From Nostoc indistinguendum CM1-VF10 (GTDB lineage Bacteria > Cyanobacteriota > Cyanobacteriia > Cyanobacteriales > Nostocaceae), in assembly GCA_019359215.1 (NCBI GenBank), contig JAHHHS010000048.1, positions 1 to 51,739 of the forward strand: a stretch of DNA of 51,739 nt, read 5' to 3'. The notes under the pieces were generated by a model. That model saw nothing but the letters and a program-made list of their open reading frames with translations. It did not search any database and was not told the DNA's origin. The translations under genes and the position numbers were made by a program. Of this stretch, positions 34,145 to 42,723 are shown piece by piece (position 1 is the first letter of the stretch; each line of letters begins with the position of its first letter).

Positions 34145-34785
34145 AGCTTGTCATCCACGGCAAAAATATTGAAATCACCGATGCAATTCGTGAGTATGTA
34201 CATCAAAAGATTGAAAAAGCAGTTAGTCACTTTCAGAGCATTACAAATGAAGTGGATGTGCATCTTAGCGTAGCCCGTAATCCCCGAATTAATACTAGAC
34301 AAGCGGCTGAAGTAACTATTTATGCAAATGGTAACGTTATCCGTGCCGAGGAAAGCAGCGAAAATCTCTATGCCAGCATTGACTTAGTTGCAGATAAAAT
34401 TGCCCGTCAACTGCGGAAATACAAAGAACGCCGTCAAGACCAGAAAACTCAGGCCCAACCAACAGAAGTAGTTGCAGAATCGGTAGTCACAGATTTAATT
34501 GGCGATCGCACCCCCGAACTACCTAACGAAGTCGTCCGTACCAAATATTTTTCCATGCCGCTGATGACCCTTGCAGAAGCCCTGGAACAACTGCAACTTG
34601 TGGGACACGACTTTTATATGTTCCGCAATTCTGAAACTGGAGAGATTAATGTAATTTACGAACGCAACCACGGCGGTTATGGTGTGATCCATCCCCGCAA
34701 TGGTAATGCCCATACTAACGGCAAGAATGGTAAGGCAAGCCACGCTAATATTGTCATGCCGGAAAAATCGCATTCAAGTAAATAG
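34141..34785 (+). CDS. hpf: ribosome hibernation promoting factor, long form (LrtA)
   Basis: 214 residues from the ATG at 34141, where family similarity starts (MKLVIHGKNIEITDAIREYV); an upstream in-frame start at 34060 is unlikely. N-terminal S30AE fold about 1-100; C-terminal dimerisation domain about 135-195 (VRTKYFSMPLMTLAEALEQLQLVGHDFYMFRN). The long form dimerises 70S ribosomes into inactive 100S particles in darkness or starvation. The Asn/Gly-rich tail is low complexity. Confidence 0.92.
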   Translation: MKLVIHGKNIEITDAIREYVHQKIEKAVSHFQSITNEVDVHLSVARNPRINTRQAAEVTIYANGNVIRAEESSENLYASIDLVADKIARQLRKYKERRQDQKTQAQPTEVVAESVVTDLIGDRTPELPNEVVRTKYFSMPLMTLAEALEQLQLVGHDFYMFRNSETGEINVIYERNHGGYGVIHPRNGNAHTNGKNGKASHANIVMPEKSHSSK

Positions 34786-34789
34786 AGAA

Positions 34790-34881
34790 TGGGGCATAGG
34801 GAATGGGGGGATGAGGGAGTAAGGGAGTGAGGGAAGAAACAACAGGTTGTGCCCAATGCCCAATGCCCCATTCCCCATTCC
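34790..34881. repeat. paired heptamer repeat cassette
   Basis: Purine-rich GGGAATG/GGGAGTR units at 34790-34834 face CCCAATG/CCCATTC units at 34855-34881, able to form a long imperfect hairpin between the convergent hpf and peroxiredoxin genes. Confidence 0.8.
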
Positions 34882-34882
34882 C

Positions 34883-35341
34883 TTATTTCACAAGTTGTTG
34901 CAAAGTTTTCAATGCTTCTTCAACATGACCTTTAAAGTTAAACATTGAATCAAAGACGTATTGCACAACTCCTTGTTGGTCAATAACGTAAGTAACGCGA
35001 CCAGGGAATAAGCCAAAGGCTGCTGTTGCGCCATATAGCTTCCGAACTTGGTCGCCTTTGTCAGTTAATAGGGTAAAAGGTAGATTATATTTTGCTGCAA
35101 ATCGTTGGTGAGATTCGGTGGAGTCAGCACTCACGCCAACAACTTCAGCGCCAGCACTTTTAAACACTTCATACTGATCGCGAAAGGCGCAGGATTCAGC
35201 CGTACATCCGGGTGTGTCGTCCTTGGGGTAAAAATATAAGACTACAGCTTTTTTGCCGCGAAAATCTTGGAGGCTAATTGTTGAGCCGTTTTGAGCAGGT
35301 AAAATGAAATTAGGAGCGGTATCTCCAACTTTAATTGGCAT
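34883..35341 (-). CDS. bcp: peroxiredoxin Q/BCP
   Basis: 152 residues. The peroxidatic Cys is in DDTPGCTAESCAFRD, which also holds the resolving Cys five residues on, as in the 2-Cys PrxQ/BCP type. Conserved RVTYVIDQQGVV follows. It reduces hydroperoxides using thioredoxin, in cytosol or near thylakoids. Full length. Confidence 0.93.
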   Translation of the reverse strand: MPIKVGDTAPNFILPAQNGSTISLQDFRGKKAVVLYFYPKDDTPGCTAESCAFRDQYEVFKSAGAEVVGVSADSTESHQRFAAKYNLPFTLLTDKGDQVRKLYGATAAFGLFPGRVTYVIDQQGVVQYVFDSMFNFKGHVEEALKTLQQLVK

Positions 35342-35463
35342 AGCGAGTGGTGGTAATTACTTAACAAAATTTTACCTTGTATCTAAGTCTATAAATTTTG
35401 CTTGATTACCTGCATCAGGCAGAGTAGCTTAGATACTCACTCATTTAACATAAAATTCCGCTT

Positions 35464-36588
35464 ATGCGCCTGACTTCACTGGATGTTTTTCGCGGCATTA
35501 CGATCGCTGCGATGATTCTTGTTAATATGGCGGGAGTTGCAGATGATATATATCCTCCCTTAGCCCACGCCGATTGGCACGGTTGCACACCAACTGACTT
35601 GGTATTTCCCTTCTTTCTCTTCATTATTGGTGTAGCGATGACTTTCTCGCTGTCAAAGTACACCGAAGGTAATACAACCTCAGCTATTTACTGGCGCATC
35701 TTACGCCGCGCCGCCATTCTCTTTGCCTTGGGATTGCTACTAAATGGCTTTTGGAATCAGGGTATTTGGACCTTTGATTTAAGTAGTACCCGTATTATGG
35801 GAGTATTGCAGCGCATTAGCATTACCTATCTGCTGGCTTCCTTAATAGTTCTCAACCTTCCGCGTAAAAGTCAGTGGATACTAGCAGCAGTGCTACTCAT
35901 CGGCTACTGGCTAACGATGATGTATGTACCAGTGCCAGATTTTGGTGCGGGAGTTCTGACACGAGAAGGTAATTTTGGCGCTTATGTTGACCGCCTGATT
36001 ATTCCTAAAGCACATCTATATAAAGGTGACGGTTTCAACTTTATGGGAGATCCAGAAGGACTGTTCAGTACTATTCCCGCAATAGTAAGCGTTCTCGCCG
36101 GCTACTTTAGTGGTCAATGGATACGCAGTCAACCTGTACAGTCACGCACAAGTATAGGGTTAGCATTATTTGGAGTTGGTTGTTTAATTATCGGTTGGGT
36201 GTGGGGATGGACATTCCCCATCAACAAAAAGCTGTGGACAAGTTCCTATGTAGTCTTCACTAGCGGTTGGGCCTTACTTTTGCTAGCAGCTTGTTATGAA
36301 CTCATCGAAGTTCGGCTGATACGTCGCTGGAGTAAACCTTTTGAAATTATGGGTTTAAATGCGATCGCACTTTTCGTTCCATCCGTTTTGTTGATTAAAA
36401 TCTTAGTCAGAACCACTATCGGCACAGGCAAAGACGCTACCAGTACTTACAATTGGATTTACCAGAATTTTTTCGCATCTTGGGCGGGAGTTCTGAATGG
36501 TTCCCTGTTATTTGCCATAGTCACTGTGTTGTTGTGGTGGGCTGTTGGTGTCTTAATGTATCGGCAACGCTGGTTTCTCAAAGTGTAA
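35464..36588 (+). CDS. HGSNAT-like membrane acyltransferase (DUF5009 type)
   Basis: 374 residues with about ten membrane helices. The N terminus RLTSLDVFRGITIAAMILVN and PTDLVFPFFLFIIGVAMTFSL are typical of the heparan-alpha-glucosaminide N-acetyltransferase/YeiB-like superfamily. The bacterial substrate is unknown; acetylation of a cell-surface sugar is likely. The start ATG is the first codon of the conserved N terminus. Confidence 0.85.
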   Translation: MRLTSLDVFRGITIAAMILVNMAGVADDIYPPLAHADWHGCTPTDLVFPFFLFIIGVAMTFSLSKYTEGNTTSAIYWRILRRAAILFALGLLLNGFWNQGIWTFDLSSTRIMGVLQRISITYLLASLIVLNLPRKSQWILAAVLLIGYWLTMMYVPVPDFGAGVLTREGNFGAYVDRLIIPKAHLYKGDGFNFMGDPEGLFSTIPAIVSVLAGYFSGQWIRSQPVQSRTSIGLALFGVGCLIIGWVWGWTFPINKKLWTSSYVVFTSGWALLLLAACYELIEVRLIRRWSKPFEIMGLNAIALFVPSVLLIKILVRTTIGTGKDATSTYNWIYQNFFASWAGVLNGSLLFAIVTVLLWWAVGVLMYRQRWFLKV

Positions 36589-36658
36589 ATTTGCGTAAGT
36601 CCTAATTTTGTCTAATTCACTCAAACTATTAATCCATAGAAAAATTGTGAGGTAATGG

Positions 36659-37360
36659 ATGCGTCGCATGAAATTTTGGGTGTTTTTGCCAATTGCGTTG
36701 ATATTTGGCTGCTCAGATCAACTGTTTCAATCTAACTTGTCTGTAGCCTACTCTAACCCAGCATTAGTTCCACAAACTAGTCCGACTTTATCAAAAGTGA
36801 GTTACCTTTCATCGTTGGAACAAGAGGTAATTGTTGAAACAAATAAGGTACGAACAAATCCTAAATCATACCTCCCGATTCTAGAAAACTATAGAAAGCG
36901 CTTTGAGGGAAACCTAGTAAAGGTTTTTAATAATACCTATTGGCAAACTCAAGAAGGAGTCAAAGCAGTTGATGAGGCGATCGCATTTTTGAAATCAGTA
37001 CCTCCTGTGGGAGCATTGAGTCCATCTAAGGGTATGTGTTTAGGAGCAAAAGACCATGTTAAAGACCAAGGACCAAAAGGTGCTACAGGTCATGATGGTA
37101 GCGATGGTAGCAACCCCTTTACTCGCATTAACCGCTATGGTAAATGGCAAACCACCGCAGGCGAAAATATTACTTATGGCTTCAACACTGCTGAAGATAT
37201 TGTCATGCAATTAATTATTGATGATAGTGTGCGCGATCGCAGTCATAGAAAAAACATTTTTAACGGCGCTTTTAAAGTGTCTGGTGTTGCTTGTGGAATT
37301 CACAAATCATATAGGACAATTTGTGTAATTAACTACGCTGATAGGTATAGGGATAAATAA
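36659..37360 (+). CDS. CAP-domain (SCP/PR1-like) lipoprotein, copy 1
   Basis: 233 residues. The lipobox IFGCSD gives a lipid-anchored Cys near residue 18. The CAP domain (about 55-230) has VETNKVRTNPKSYL, the histidine in TGHDGSDG, GENITYG and the second histidine in DRSHRKNIFN. It shares most residues with the copy at 37714, and the upstream ribosome-site region (AATCCATAGAAAAA, TTGTGAGGTAATG) is duplicated too. Copy 1 has Ser where copy 2 and most CAP proteins have Gly before the second His (RSHR versus RGHR) and extra Cys residues. Function unknown. Confidence 0.87.
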   Translation: MRRMKFWVFLPIALIFGCSDQLFQSNLSVAYSNPALVPQTSPTLSKVSYLSSLEQEVIVETNKVRTNPKSYLPILENYRKRFEGNLVKVFNNTYWQTQEGVKAVDEAIAFLKSVPPVGALSPSKGMCLGAKDHVKDQGPKGATGHDGSDGSNPFTRINRYGKWQTTAGENITYGFNTAEDIVMQLIIDDSVRDRSHRKNIFNGAFKVSGVACGIHKSYRTICVINYADRYRDK

Positions 37361-37713
37361 TTTGAGTTAGGAAGTAGGGACAAATACCGAAGGTTCTGAA
37401 TTATTGTACTTAAAAGCAGGCGTAATAAAGTAAAAATATTTTTTTGTCCTTTACTTTCCAGTGTTAACTAGGTTACAACAGGTATTAAGTAATCCTTTTT
37501 TAACAATCCAGGAACAAAGACGAGCGCAGCGTTATCTATACTCTTGATCAACTCATTTCCGTTCTTCTTAAAGAACTGATCGAAGTTCTGCTCTGTAACA
37601 ACCGCTTTTAAAATTACGAATAAAGAAGCGTCTACAAACTTCTCTGTGTGTTGAAAATTATTATTTTTTCTAATTCACTAAATTAATCCATAGAAAAAAT
37701 TGTGAGGTAATGA
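37361..37713. other. 353-bp gap between CAP copies
   Basis: The right end (37675-37713) repeats the sequence upstream of copy 1. In between, the minus strand has an open stretch (about 37650 down to 37468, TAG) that reads like protein (FVDASLFVILKAVVTEQNFD, LVFVPGLLKKDYLIPVVT) but has no ATG. It may be a gene remnant from before or after the duplication. Confidence 0.35.
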
Positions 37714-38421
37714 ATGCATCGCATTAAACTTTGGGTACTTTTGCCAGTTACCCTGATATTCGGCTGCTCAAATCAACTGCTGCAATCTAGCCCATCTGTG
37801 GCAAACTCTAACCCAGTAGTAGTTCAACCAAAGAGTCCAACTTTATTAGCAAAGGCGAGTTACCTCTCACCGCTAGAACAACAGGTAATCGTTGAAACAA
37901 ATAAGGTACGAACAAATCCCAAGTCGTACCTTCCGATTATGGAAAACTATAGAAAACGCTTCCAGGGTAACCGAGTCAAAATTTCTAATAATACCTATCT
38001 GCGAACTCAAGAAGGAGTCAAAGCAGTCGATGAAGCGATCGCATTTTTGAAATCAGCTCGTCCTGTAGGAGCTTTGAGCGCATCTAAGGGTATGTCTTTA
38101 GGAGCAAGAGACCATGTGAAAGACCAAGGGCCAAAAGGCGCTACAGGTCATGATGGTAGCGATGGTAGCAGCCCCTTTAATCGCATCAATCGCTATGGTC
38201 GATGGCAAAGAACCGCAGGCGAAAATATCAGTTATGGCCCAAACACCGCTCAAGATATTGTCATGCAGTTAATTATTGATGATGGTGTGCCCGATCGCGG
38301 TCATAGAACAAACATTTTTAACGGCGCTTTTAGAGTGGCTGGCGTTGCTTATGGAACCCACAAATCATATAGAACAATTTGTGTAATTAACTACGCTGGT
38401 GGGTATAGGGAAAAAACGTAA
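37714..38421 (+). CDS. CAP-domain (SCP/PR1-like) lipoprotein, copy 2
   Basis: 235 residues, lipobox IFGCSN. The CAP motifs are closer to the family norm than copy 1 (DDGVPDRGHRTNIFNGAF, AGVAYGTHKSY). The start ATG is preceded by TTGTGAGGTA, as in copy 1. Tandem duplication followed by divergence is the simplest history. The product probably sits on the outer face of the inner membrane or the outer membrane. Confidence 0.88.
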   Translation: MHRIKLWVLLPVTLIFGCSNQLLQSSPSVANSNPVVVQPKSPTLLAKASYLSPLEQQVIVETNKVRTNPKSYLPIMENYRKRFQGNRVKISNNTYLRTQEGVKAVDEAIAFLKSARPVGALSASKGMSLGARDHVKDQGPKGATGHDGSDGSSPFNRINRYGRWQRTAGENISYGPNTAQDIVMQLIIDDGVPDRGHRTNIFNGAFRVAGVAYGTHKSYRTICVINYAGGYREKT

Positions 38422-38471
38422 ACGCGAGTTCCACTAACCTCTTCCTGCTTTGAACTAAAGCTCAAGTTTGT

Positions 38472-38492
38472 CCCTCTCCAAGTCGGAGAGGG
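38472..38492. terminator. hairpin after CAP copy 2
   Basis: CCCTCTCC-aagtc-GGAGAGGG forms a perfect 8-bp stem, with no T run. It may end the CAP transcript or is one of the dispersed hairpins; a similar one lies at about 47851-47865. Confidence 0.4.
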
Positions 38493-38561
38493 ACAGGTTT
38501 TGCGTAGCAGAACCAGGGAGAGGTCTTTTATAATTGCTGACTGTAAAAGCGAAATGATCGA

Positions 38562-39944
38562 CTATTCGCCTGCAACCCAAGCACCATGAAATCCATAAGG
38601 CACTCGTTGAGGAATTATCACCCGCGCTACAGGTTCAGCAGTTACATCTTGGGCATTCACAACTACTAATTCTGAAGTGTTGGAATTCTCATCGTGGACG
38701 AAAGTCATCAGCCAACCATCATCCTCAGCCGTTGCACCAGGACGCGGCGCAAACACAGCTTCACCGCCATAGCGCCCTTCTCCGAATTCGTGGGTTTGGG
38801 ACTTTCCACTGCTGAAGTCGTACTTAATAATACCTTCAAATAAAGGTAGGGGATTGTTTGCCGCTTTGTTAGTGTAGCCATATCGGTTTTGCCGCCCCAA
38901 TAGGTTTTCGTTGACGCGGGGAAATTCAGAAGCTACATCATCTAACATTTCTTCACGTACTGTTCCCGTGTTGAGGTTAAATCGCCAGCGATATAAGCGC
39001 GGGATATTTCCTTCTGGATCGGGTTGCGAATCACTAGAAATCAACACAGTAGTAGAACTCATGCGACAGGCAATCAGCACTACTTCATCTCCCTCTTCGT
39101 AGGCATTGAGGGTATGGAAGACGTAGCAAGAGGGACTCTCAAACCATCGGATATTACTGTTGTTACCATGACGTGGTAGAATGCCAAAACGGCTGGGGCG
39201 ATCGCGCTCAAACATCATTACAGGTTCTCCCCGTTGCGATCGCTCGACGCTAAAAGTCAACGGCAAGTCCATAAATATCGTGTAGTTTTCTGTGATGGCA
39301 AAATCGTGCATCATCACTCCTATTGGCAGATCAATCGGCACTGTCCGCAAAAGTTCCCCTTGCGCTGAAACCACACTATATTGCAGATACGGTGGTACAA
39401 ACAGAGAGTAGCCAAAGAAGATCATTTCTCCCGTCACCGGGTCTACCTTAGGATGGGCTGTAAAGGCAGAAGTTAGCTTCCCATTATAGGTATACTCGCC
39501 AATAGTGTCTAATTCAGGAAGCTTAATGGCGTGAGGTTTACCTCCCTCGTTCAGCGCCAACATCTGACCAGCGTGCCACACTAAGGCAGTATTGGCAGTA
39601 TTTTTATAGCCACCGTGGGGGTTATCCGTTCGTGGTGGTTCTAACATCCCACTCCAGAGAGCCTTACCCGCTTCTCGTTCTTTTTTCCATCCCCTTGTCT
39701 GTACGTAACGGTTACGATAAGTGGCTACGCCATTGCTAATTTGCACACCATGCAACATCCCATCTCCGTCAAACCAGTGATATTCACCGATGGGTGCCCA
39801 TTGAGGATTAGGGCCATTTCGGACAAACATCCCCGATAAGCCAAGGGGTAATTCACCGATGACTGGCAATTTGTCTGTGGTGATTTCTTCGCGGATTGGA
39901 GCAAAATTGCGATCGAGATACGGATTGACTGCTATTGTTACCAT
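38562..39944 (-). CDS. carotenoid cleavage oxygenase (RPE65/apocarotenoid oxygenase family)
   Basis: 460 residues. The N terminus is VNPYLDRNFAPIREE and MFVRNGPNPQ. The four iron-ligating His lie in SAFTAHPKVD, VMMHDFAITE, VFHTLNAYE and PYGFHGAWV. It cleaves a carotenoid or apocarotenal double bond with O2. It is close to the Synechocystis ACO/Nostoc NSC type, but the substrate cannot be read from sequence. No operon partner. Confidence 0.92.
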   Translation of the reverse strand: MVTIAVNPYLDRNFAPIREEITTDKLPVIGELPLGLSGMFVRNGPNPQWAPIGEYHWFDGDGMLHGVQISNGVATYRNRYVQTRGWKKEREAGKALWSGMLEPPRTDNPHGGYKNTANTALVWHAGQMLALNEGGKPHAIKLPELDTIGEYTYNGKLTSAFTAHPKVDPVTGEMIFFGYSLFVPPYLQYSVVSAQGELLRTVPIDLPIGVMMHDFAITENYTIFMDLPLTFSVERSQRGEPVMMFERDRPSRFGILPRHGNNSNIRWFESPSCYVFHTLNAYEEGDEVVLIACRMSSTTVLISSDSQPDPEGNIPRLYRWRFNLNTGTVREEMLDDVASEFPRVNENLLGRQNRYGYTNKAANNPLPLFEGIIKYDFSSGKSQTHEFGEGRYGGEAVFAPRPGATAEDDGWLMTFVHDENSNTSELVVVNAQDVTAEPVARVIIPQRVPYGFHGAWVAGE

Positions 39945-40217
39945 TACCTTGATTTATGAGAGTTACAGAAAAACGAGCCAGAGCCAACAGCTTCCTCTCT
40001 TTGAAATGTTAACGGCGCGGGGGTTCTAGTGAAAACGCCCTACAGTATACAGTTTAAGCCTGTGGACATGATAACCAATCATCCTAAAGAAGACAGTTAA
40101 CTCATCCCACGGCTATGAAAACCCGCAGGATTTCGAGTCATTAGTAACGGTCAAAAGAGGCAGAGGAGCAGGGAGCAGGGAACAAGGGGGACGGTCTGAG
40201 ACGCTAGGGAGGGAGTG

Positions 40218-40784
40218 TCAAAGAATCTGGTAATGTGATGCATATGGCTTTTGGTGACTGATAACATTGAGCGCTATCTTCAACCAATCAATATAAGTCT
40301 GTTCTCTTTTGATCACTAACTCCAGCACCAGCCTTTGCATAACTTGCTCACGGTTGGCAGACTCATCACTAAGTGATGGCAAATCGATGATTTCACATTC
40401 AGCAAGCTTTTTGCTTCGAGCCGCTAATTGTTGCTCCAGTAGATAAATGATGGTTTCATTCGGCAACTGATCTGCAAAATGCAACTGGACTAGCATTGGT
40501 TCTCGTACAGTCGGCAAGGGCTGATGAGTTCCAAGCCATCGGGTGAATTCGGCTTTCCCTGGCTCAGTTACGCTGTAGACTTTGCGGTTGGGGCGATCGT
40601 GCTGAATTTCAACCGTACAGGTAATCCAGCCTTGCTCAACTAGCTTATCGAGAGTTCTGTAAATTTGTGCCTGGTCTGCTGGCCACAAATGAGCAATGCA
40701 TTGATCAAAGCAGCTTGTTTTGAGGTCGTAGCCCGTCATTTCTTGCTGCTGAAGAAGACCTAGAATTACGTATGCTAGCGACAT
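40218..40784 (-). CDS. PadR-family transcriptional regulator
   Basis: 188 residues. Winged helix: YVILGLLQQQEMTGYDLKTSCFD...LWPADQAQIYRTLDKLVEQGWI...DRPNRKVYSVTEPGKAEFTRWL, followed by a helical dimerisation C terminus (about 95-180). PadR proteins often repress a neighbouring divergent gene; here the divergent side carries the pirin remnant, so the regulator may have lost its target. Confidence 0.88.
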   Translation of the reverse strand: MSLAYVILGLLQQQEMTGYDLKTSCFDQCIAHLWPADQAQIYRTLDKLVEQGWITCTVEIQHDRPNRKVYSVTEPGKAEFTRWLGTHQPLPTVREPMLVQLHFADQLPNETIIYLLEQQLAARSKKLAECEIIDLPSLSDESANREQVMQRLVLELVIKREQTYIDWLKIALNVISHQKPYASHYQIL

Positions 40785-41042
40785 TAAGACGGTTTTCCCA
40801 TAATTGATATTTTTTTGATAGGTTCTACACTATGTACTTCTTATAAGTTTATGCTAATATATGATTAATCAAATATAAGATATAACGATTATAAAAAAAT
40901 ATGTTGATTATCATAGGTCTAAAGAAGGAACCCAAATACATCAACTGAGGTTAAGCAAGCCTCTTGTAGAGAAGGGAAGGAAAATTTCTGGTAAGAGTGG
41001 CAAGCCTGCTGGCGAACGTTTACGCAACTATGTATGTTGGAT
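40785..41042. other. AT-rich region upstream of the PadR gene
   Basis: Contains ATATATGATTAATCAAATATAAG at 40858-40879 and GTTGATTATCAT at 40903-40914, AT-rich partial dyads suited to a winged-helix operator. No gene is visible. Confidence 0.35.
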
Positions 41043-41178
41043 ATGCTACTAATCGCTAGAGTATCACTCAACAAACCAGTTGTTCGCTACAGTCTATGTC
41101 GTAATGAATACCGACGCAGAAATTATTCAAGCCATTGAAGACTATCATAACGAAAGGATGGGTAACATTGACTTCTAA
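41043..41178 (+). pseudogene. C-terminal remnant of a pirin-family gene, frameshifted
   Basis: From 41043 one frame reads MLLIARVSLNKPVVRYS, and from about 41098 another reads VVMNTDAEIIQAIEDYHNER to a TAA at 41176. Put together they match the conserved pirin C terminus (LLxAGxPLNEPVxRYGPFVMNTxEEIxQAIxDY), with the frame changing where GPF should be. The rest of the pirin gene is absent. Pirins are cupin proteins that often neighbour regulators; the adjacent PadR gene may once have controlled it. Confidence 0.7.
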
Positions 41179-41581
41179 CACACTTTCACAAAGAATACGT
41201 CAACATCAATATCTGCGTGATTTACGAAACAAATTACTCCACCTTCATAAGATGTTGCTGGAGACAGAACGCATTACCTACGAACAGGTTAGTGGACGAG
41301 TATCAAGCGGAGAACTACTTCAGCTAGTTATCGCTCATGAACAATTTGCTTGGCTACATCGTATTTCTGAGGTGGTTGTGCAAGTTGATGAAATGCTTGA
41401 AGCAGATGAACCGATAGCAATGGAGGATTTTGAAAAGTTGATTGCTGATGTCCGCACACTGATTGTACCCTTAGAGACGGGCAATACCTTCGAGAGAAAG
41501 TATTACAACGCTCTCCAGCGCGAACCTGCTGCTGTGTTGGCACATGCGGAAATATCAAGATTTCTCATGACTAAGATTTAA
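41168..41581 (+). CDS. hypothetical protein, helical
   Basis: About 137 residues starting at TTG 41168 (MTSNTLSQRIRQHQYLRDL); an earlier TTG at 41135 is possible, but it would read through the pirin tail. All-helical, with SSGELLQLVIAHEQFAWLHRISEVVVQVDE. I recognise similar uncharacterised proteins but no function. The start overlaps the stop of the pirin remnant, suggesting the two were an operon. Confidence 0.6.
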   Translation: MTSNTLSQRIRQHQYLRDLRNKLLHLHKMLLETERITYEQVSGRVSSGELLQLVIAHEQFAWLHRISEVVVQVDEMLEADEPIAMEDFEKLIADVRTLIVPLETGNTFERKYYNALQREPAAVLAHAEISRFLMTKI

Positions 41582-41597
41582 GGATAGCTATGTCAAG

Positions 41598-41619
41598 ACT
41601 TGGGGCTTAAGCCCCAAGT
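41598..41619. repeat. 22-bp perfect palindrome
   Basis: The core CTTGGGGCTTAAGCCCCAAG is perfectly self-complementary and extends by one base each side. No T run follows. It could form a hairpin or cruciform downstream of the helical hypothetical gene. Confidence 0.8.
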
Positions 41620-41674
41620 TCTGGAGCAACCTCACAGGCAATCAGCATAAATAAGCTTAAAGACTTATCATCAA

Positions 41675-41764
41675 GACCGCAGGGGGAAAAAGGACTTTCC
41701 ATATTTACGCAGACAAGGGATTTATCTCTGCCGATTGGCAGGCTGCGCCCCAACAGCCAATTAC
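41675..41764 (+). other. possible coding remnant before cytochrome b561
   Basis: The plus strand reads KTAGGKRTFHIYADKGFISA, then DWQAAPQQPITYDSLPG with no start codon; it looks like the end of a protein whose remainder is missing. It runs convergently into the cytochrome gene. Family not identified. Confidence 0.3.
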
Positions 41765-42493
41765 CTATGACTCACTACCGGGAAAAAATACAGGTAAGAC
41801 AAACGCTGTCAGAATTCCACCAAGCACAATCACCTCAATAATTCTGACATAAAAATTGTTTTGTATAAAATTATTCATTTCCGCACCAAAGTTTGTTTGT
41901 AAGCTAGTTAACCAAGTACGGAAACGACTAGACCATTTAGCAGGGCTATCTTCTGGGCGAAACTTCCACGAAAACATTGAGAGTAACAACGGCGCACCAC
42001 CCACCTTGGTAGACATCAAAACATGAATCGCCACACAGCCAACCATGACAACCCAGGCGCCAAGGTGGAGGGAGTACCAAATATGATGTAGCTGCCCTGC
42101 TGGAAGCCATTCTTCCTTCATCATCCTGCCAGAGTTCACAGCCAAGATAGCAGCAATGAGCATGAGAGTATTTGCTAGACGTTGCAAGCTAACCCACCAA
42201 ATCGGCTTGCCAACCTGGGTTAGTTGCTGCAAAGAATCAGATTGAAGCAGGCGCTTTTTTCCAGCATGAAAGCTATAGAGGGCAAAAGCAGGAAGAATAA
42301 GCAAGAAAAATAATGCAAAAGTGCCGTGAATGCCCTGAATATCCCCAATTTGAGGAAATGGTATTTTACCAAATCGGCGATCATAAGTGTTGTAAACCAA
42401 AAATCCGGTAATAATTGCTGCGATAACTAAAATTCCACTTAAGCCGTGAAGAATTCGCAACAATAAAGGTTGATAGGGTGCAGAACGGGGCAT
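41765..42493 (-). CDS. cytochrome b561/b-type membrane protein
   Basis: 242 residues with about five helices. Histidines fit haem ligands: RILHGLSG (first helix), GDIQGIHGTFALFF (second), LHHIWYSLHLGAWV and VAIHVLMS. This is the di-haem cytochrome b561/Ni-Fe hydrogenase b-type fold, which moves electrons across the membrane. No partner oxidoreductase gene is present, so the electron donor is unknown. Confidence 0.85.
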   Translation of the reverse strand: MPRSAPYQPLLLRILHGLSGILVIAAIITGFLVYNTYDRRFGKIPFPQIGDIQGIHGTFALFFLLILPAFALYSFHAGKKRLLQSDSLQQLTQVGKPIWWVSLQRLANTLMLIAAILAVNSGRMMKEEWLPAGQLHHIWYSLHLGAWVVMVGCVAIHVLMSTKVGGAPLLLSMFSWKFRPEDSPAKWSSRFRTWLTSLQTNFGAEMNNFIQNNFYVRIIEVIVLGGILTAFVLPVFFPGSES

Positions 42494-42706
42494 AACAATA
42501 ATCCTTTTGTTACTAAACTAAAGCTTACGGGCAACAACGTTGTTGGTTCTATTGTTTTTCCAGATGCATCTCTAGAAGACCTAGAATACTTTTTAGAAGT
42601 TAATATTAAAATTTTTAATACAAATCAAAAAGCAATTATAAAAAAATTGGCTTTAGAAGCTCAAAACAATCATAAACTTACAATAGAAGTATCCAGTAAT
42701 TTTTAA
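42470..42706 (+). CDS. small ORF before the adenine methylase
   Basis: Up to 78 residues. No ATG; the TTG at 42470 would overlap the divergent cytochrome start by 24 bp. The convincing part is FVTKLKLTGNNVVGSIVFPD and the following helical segment. It ends 17 bp before the methylase ATG. It may be the tail of a truncated gene or a small companion of the methylase. Not recognised. The DNA includes the palindrome CAACAACGTTGTTG at 42532-42545. Confidence 0.4.
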   Translation: MIGCRTGHNNNPFVTKLKLTGNNVVGSIVFPDASLEDLEYFLEVNIKIFNTNQKAIIKKLALEAQNNHKLTIEVSSNF

Positions 42707-42723
42707 ACATTATAATCTTGGTT

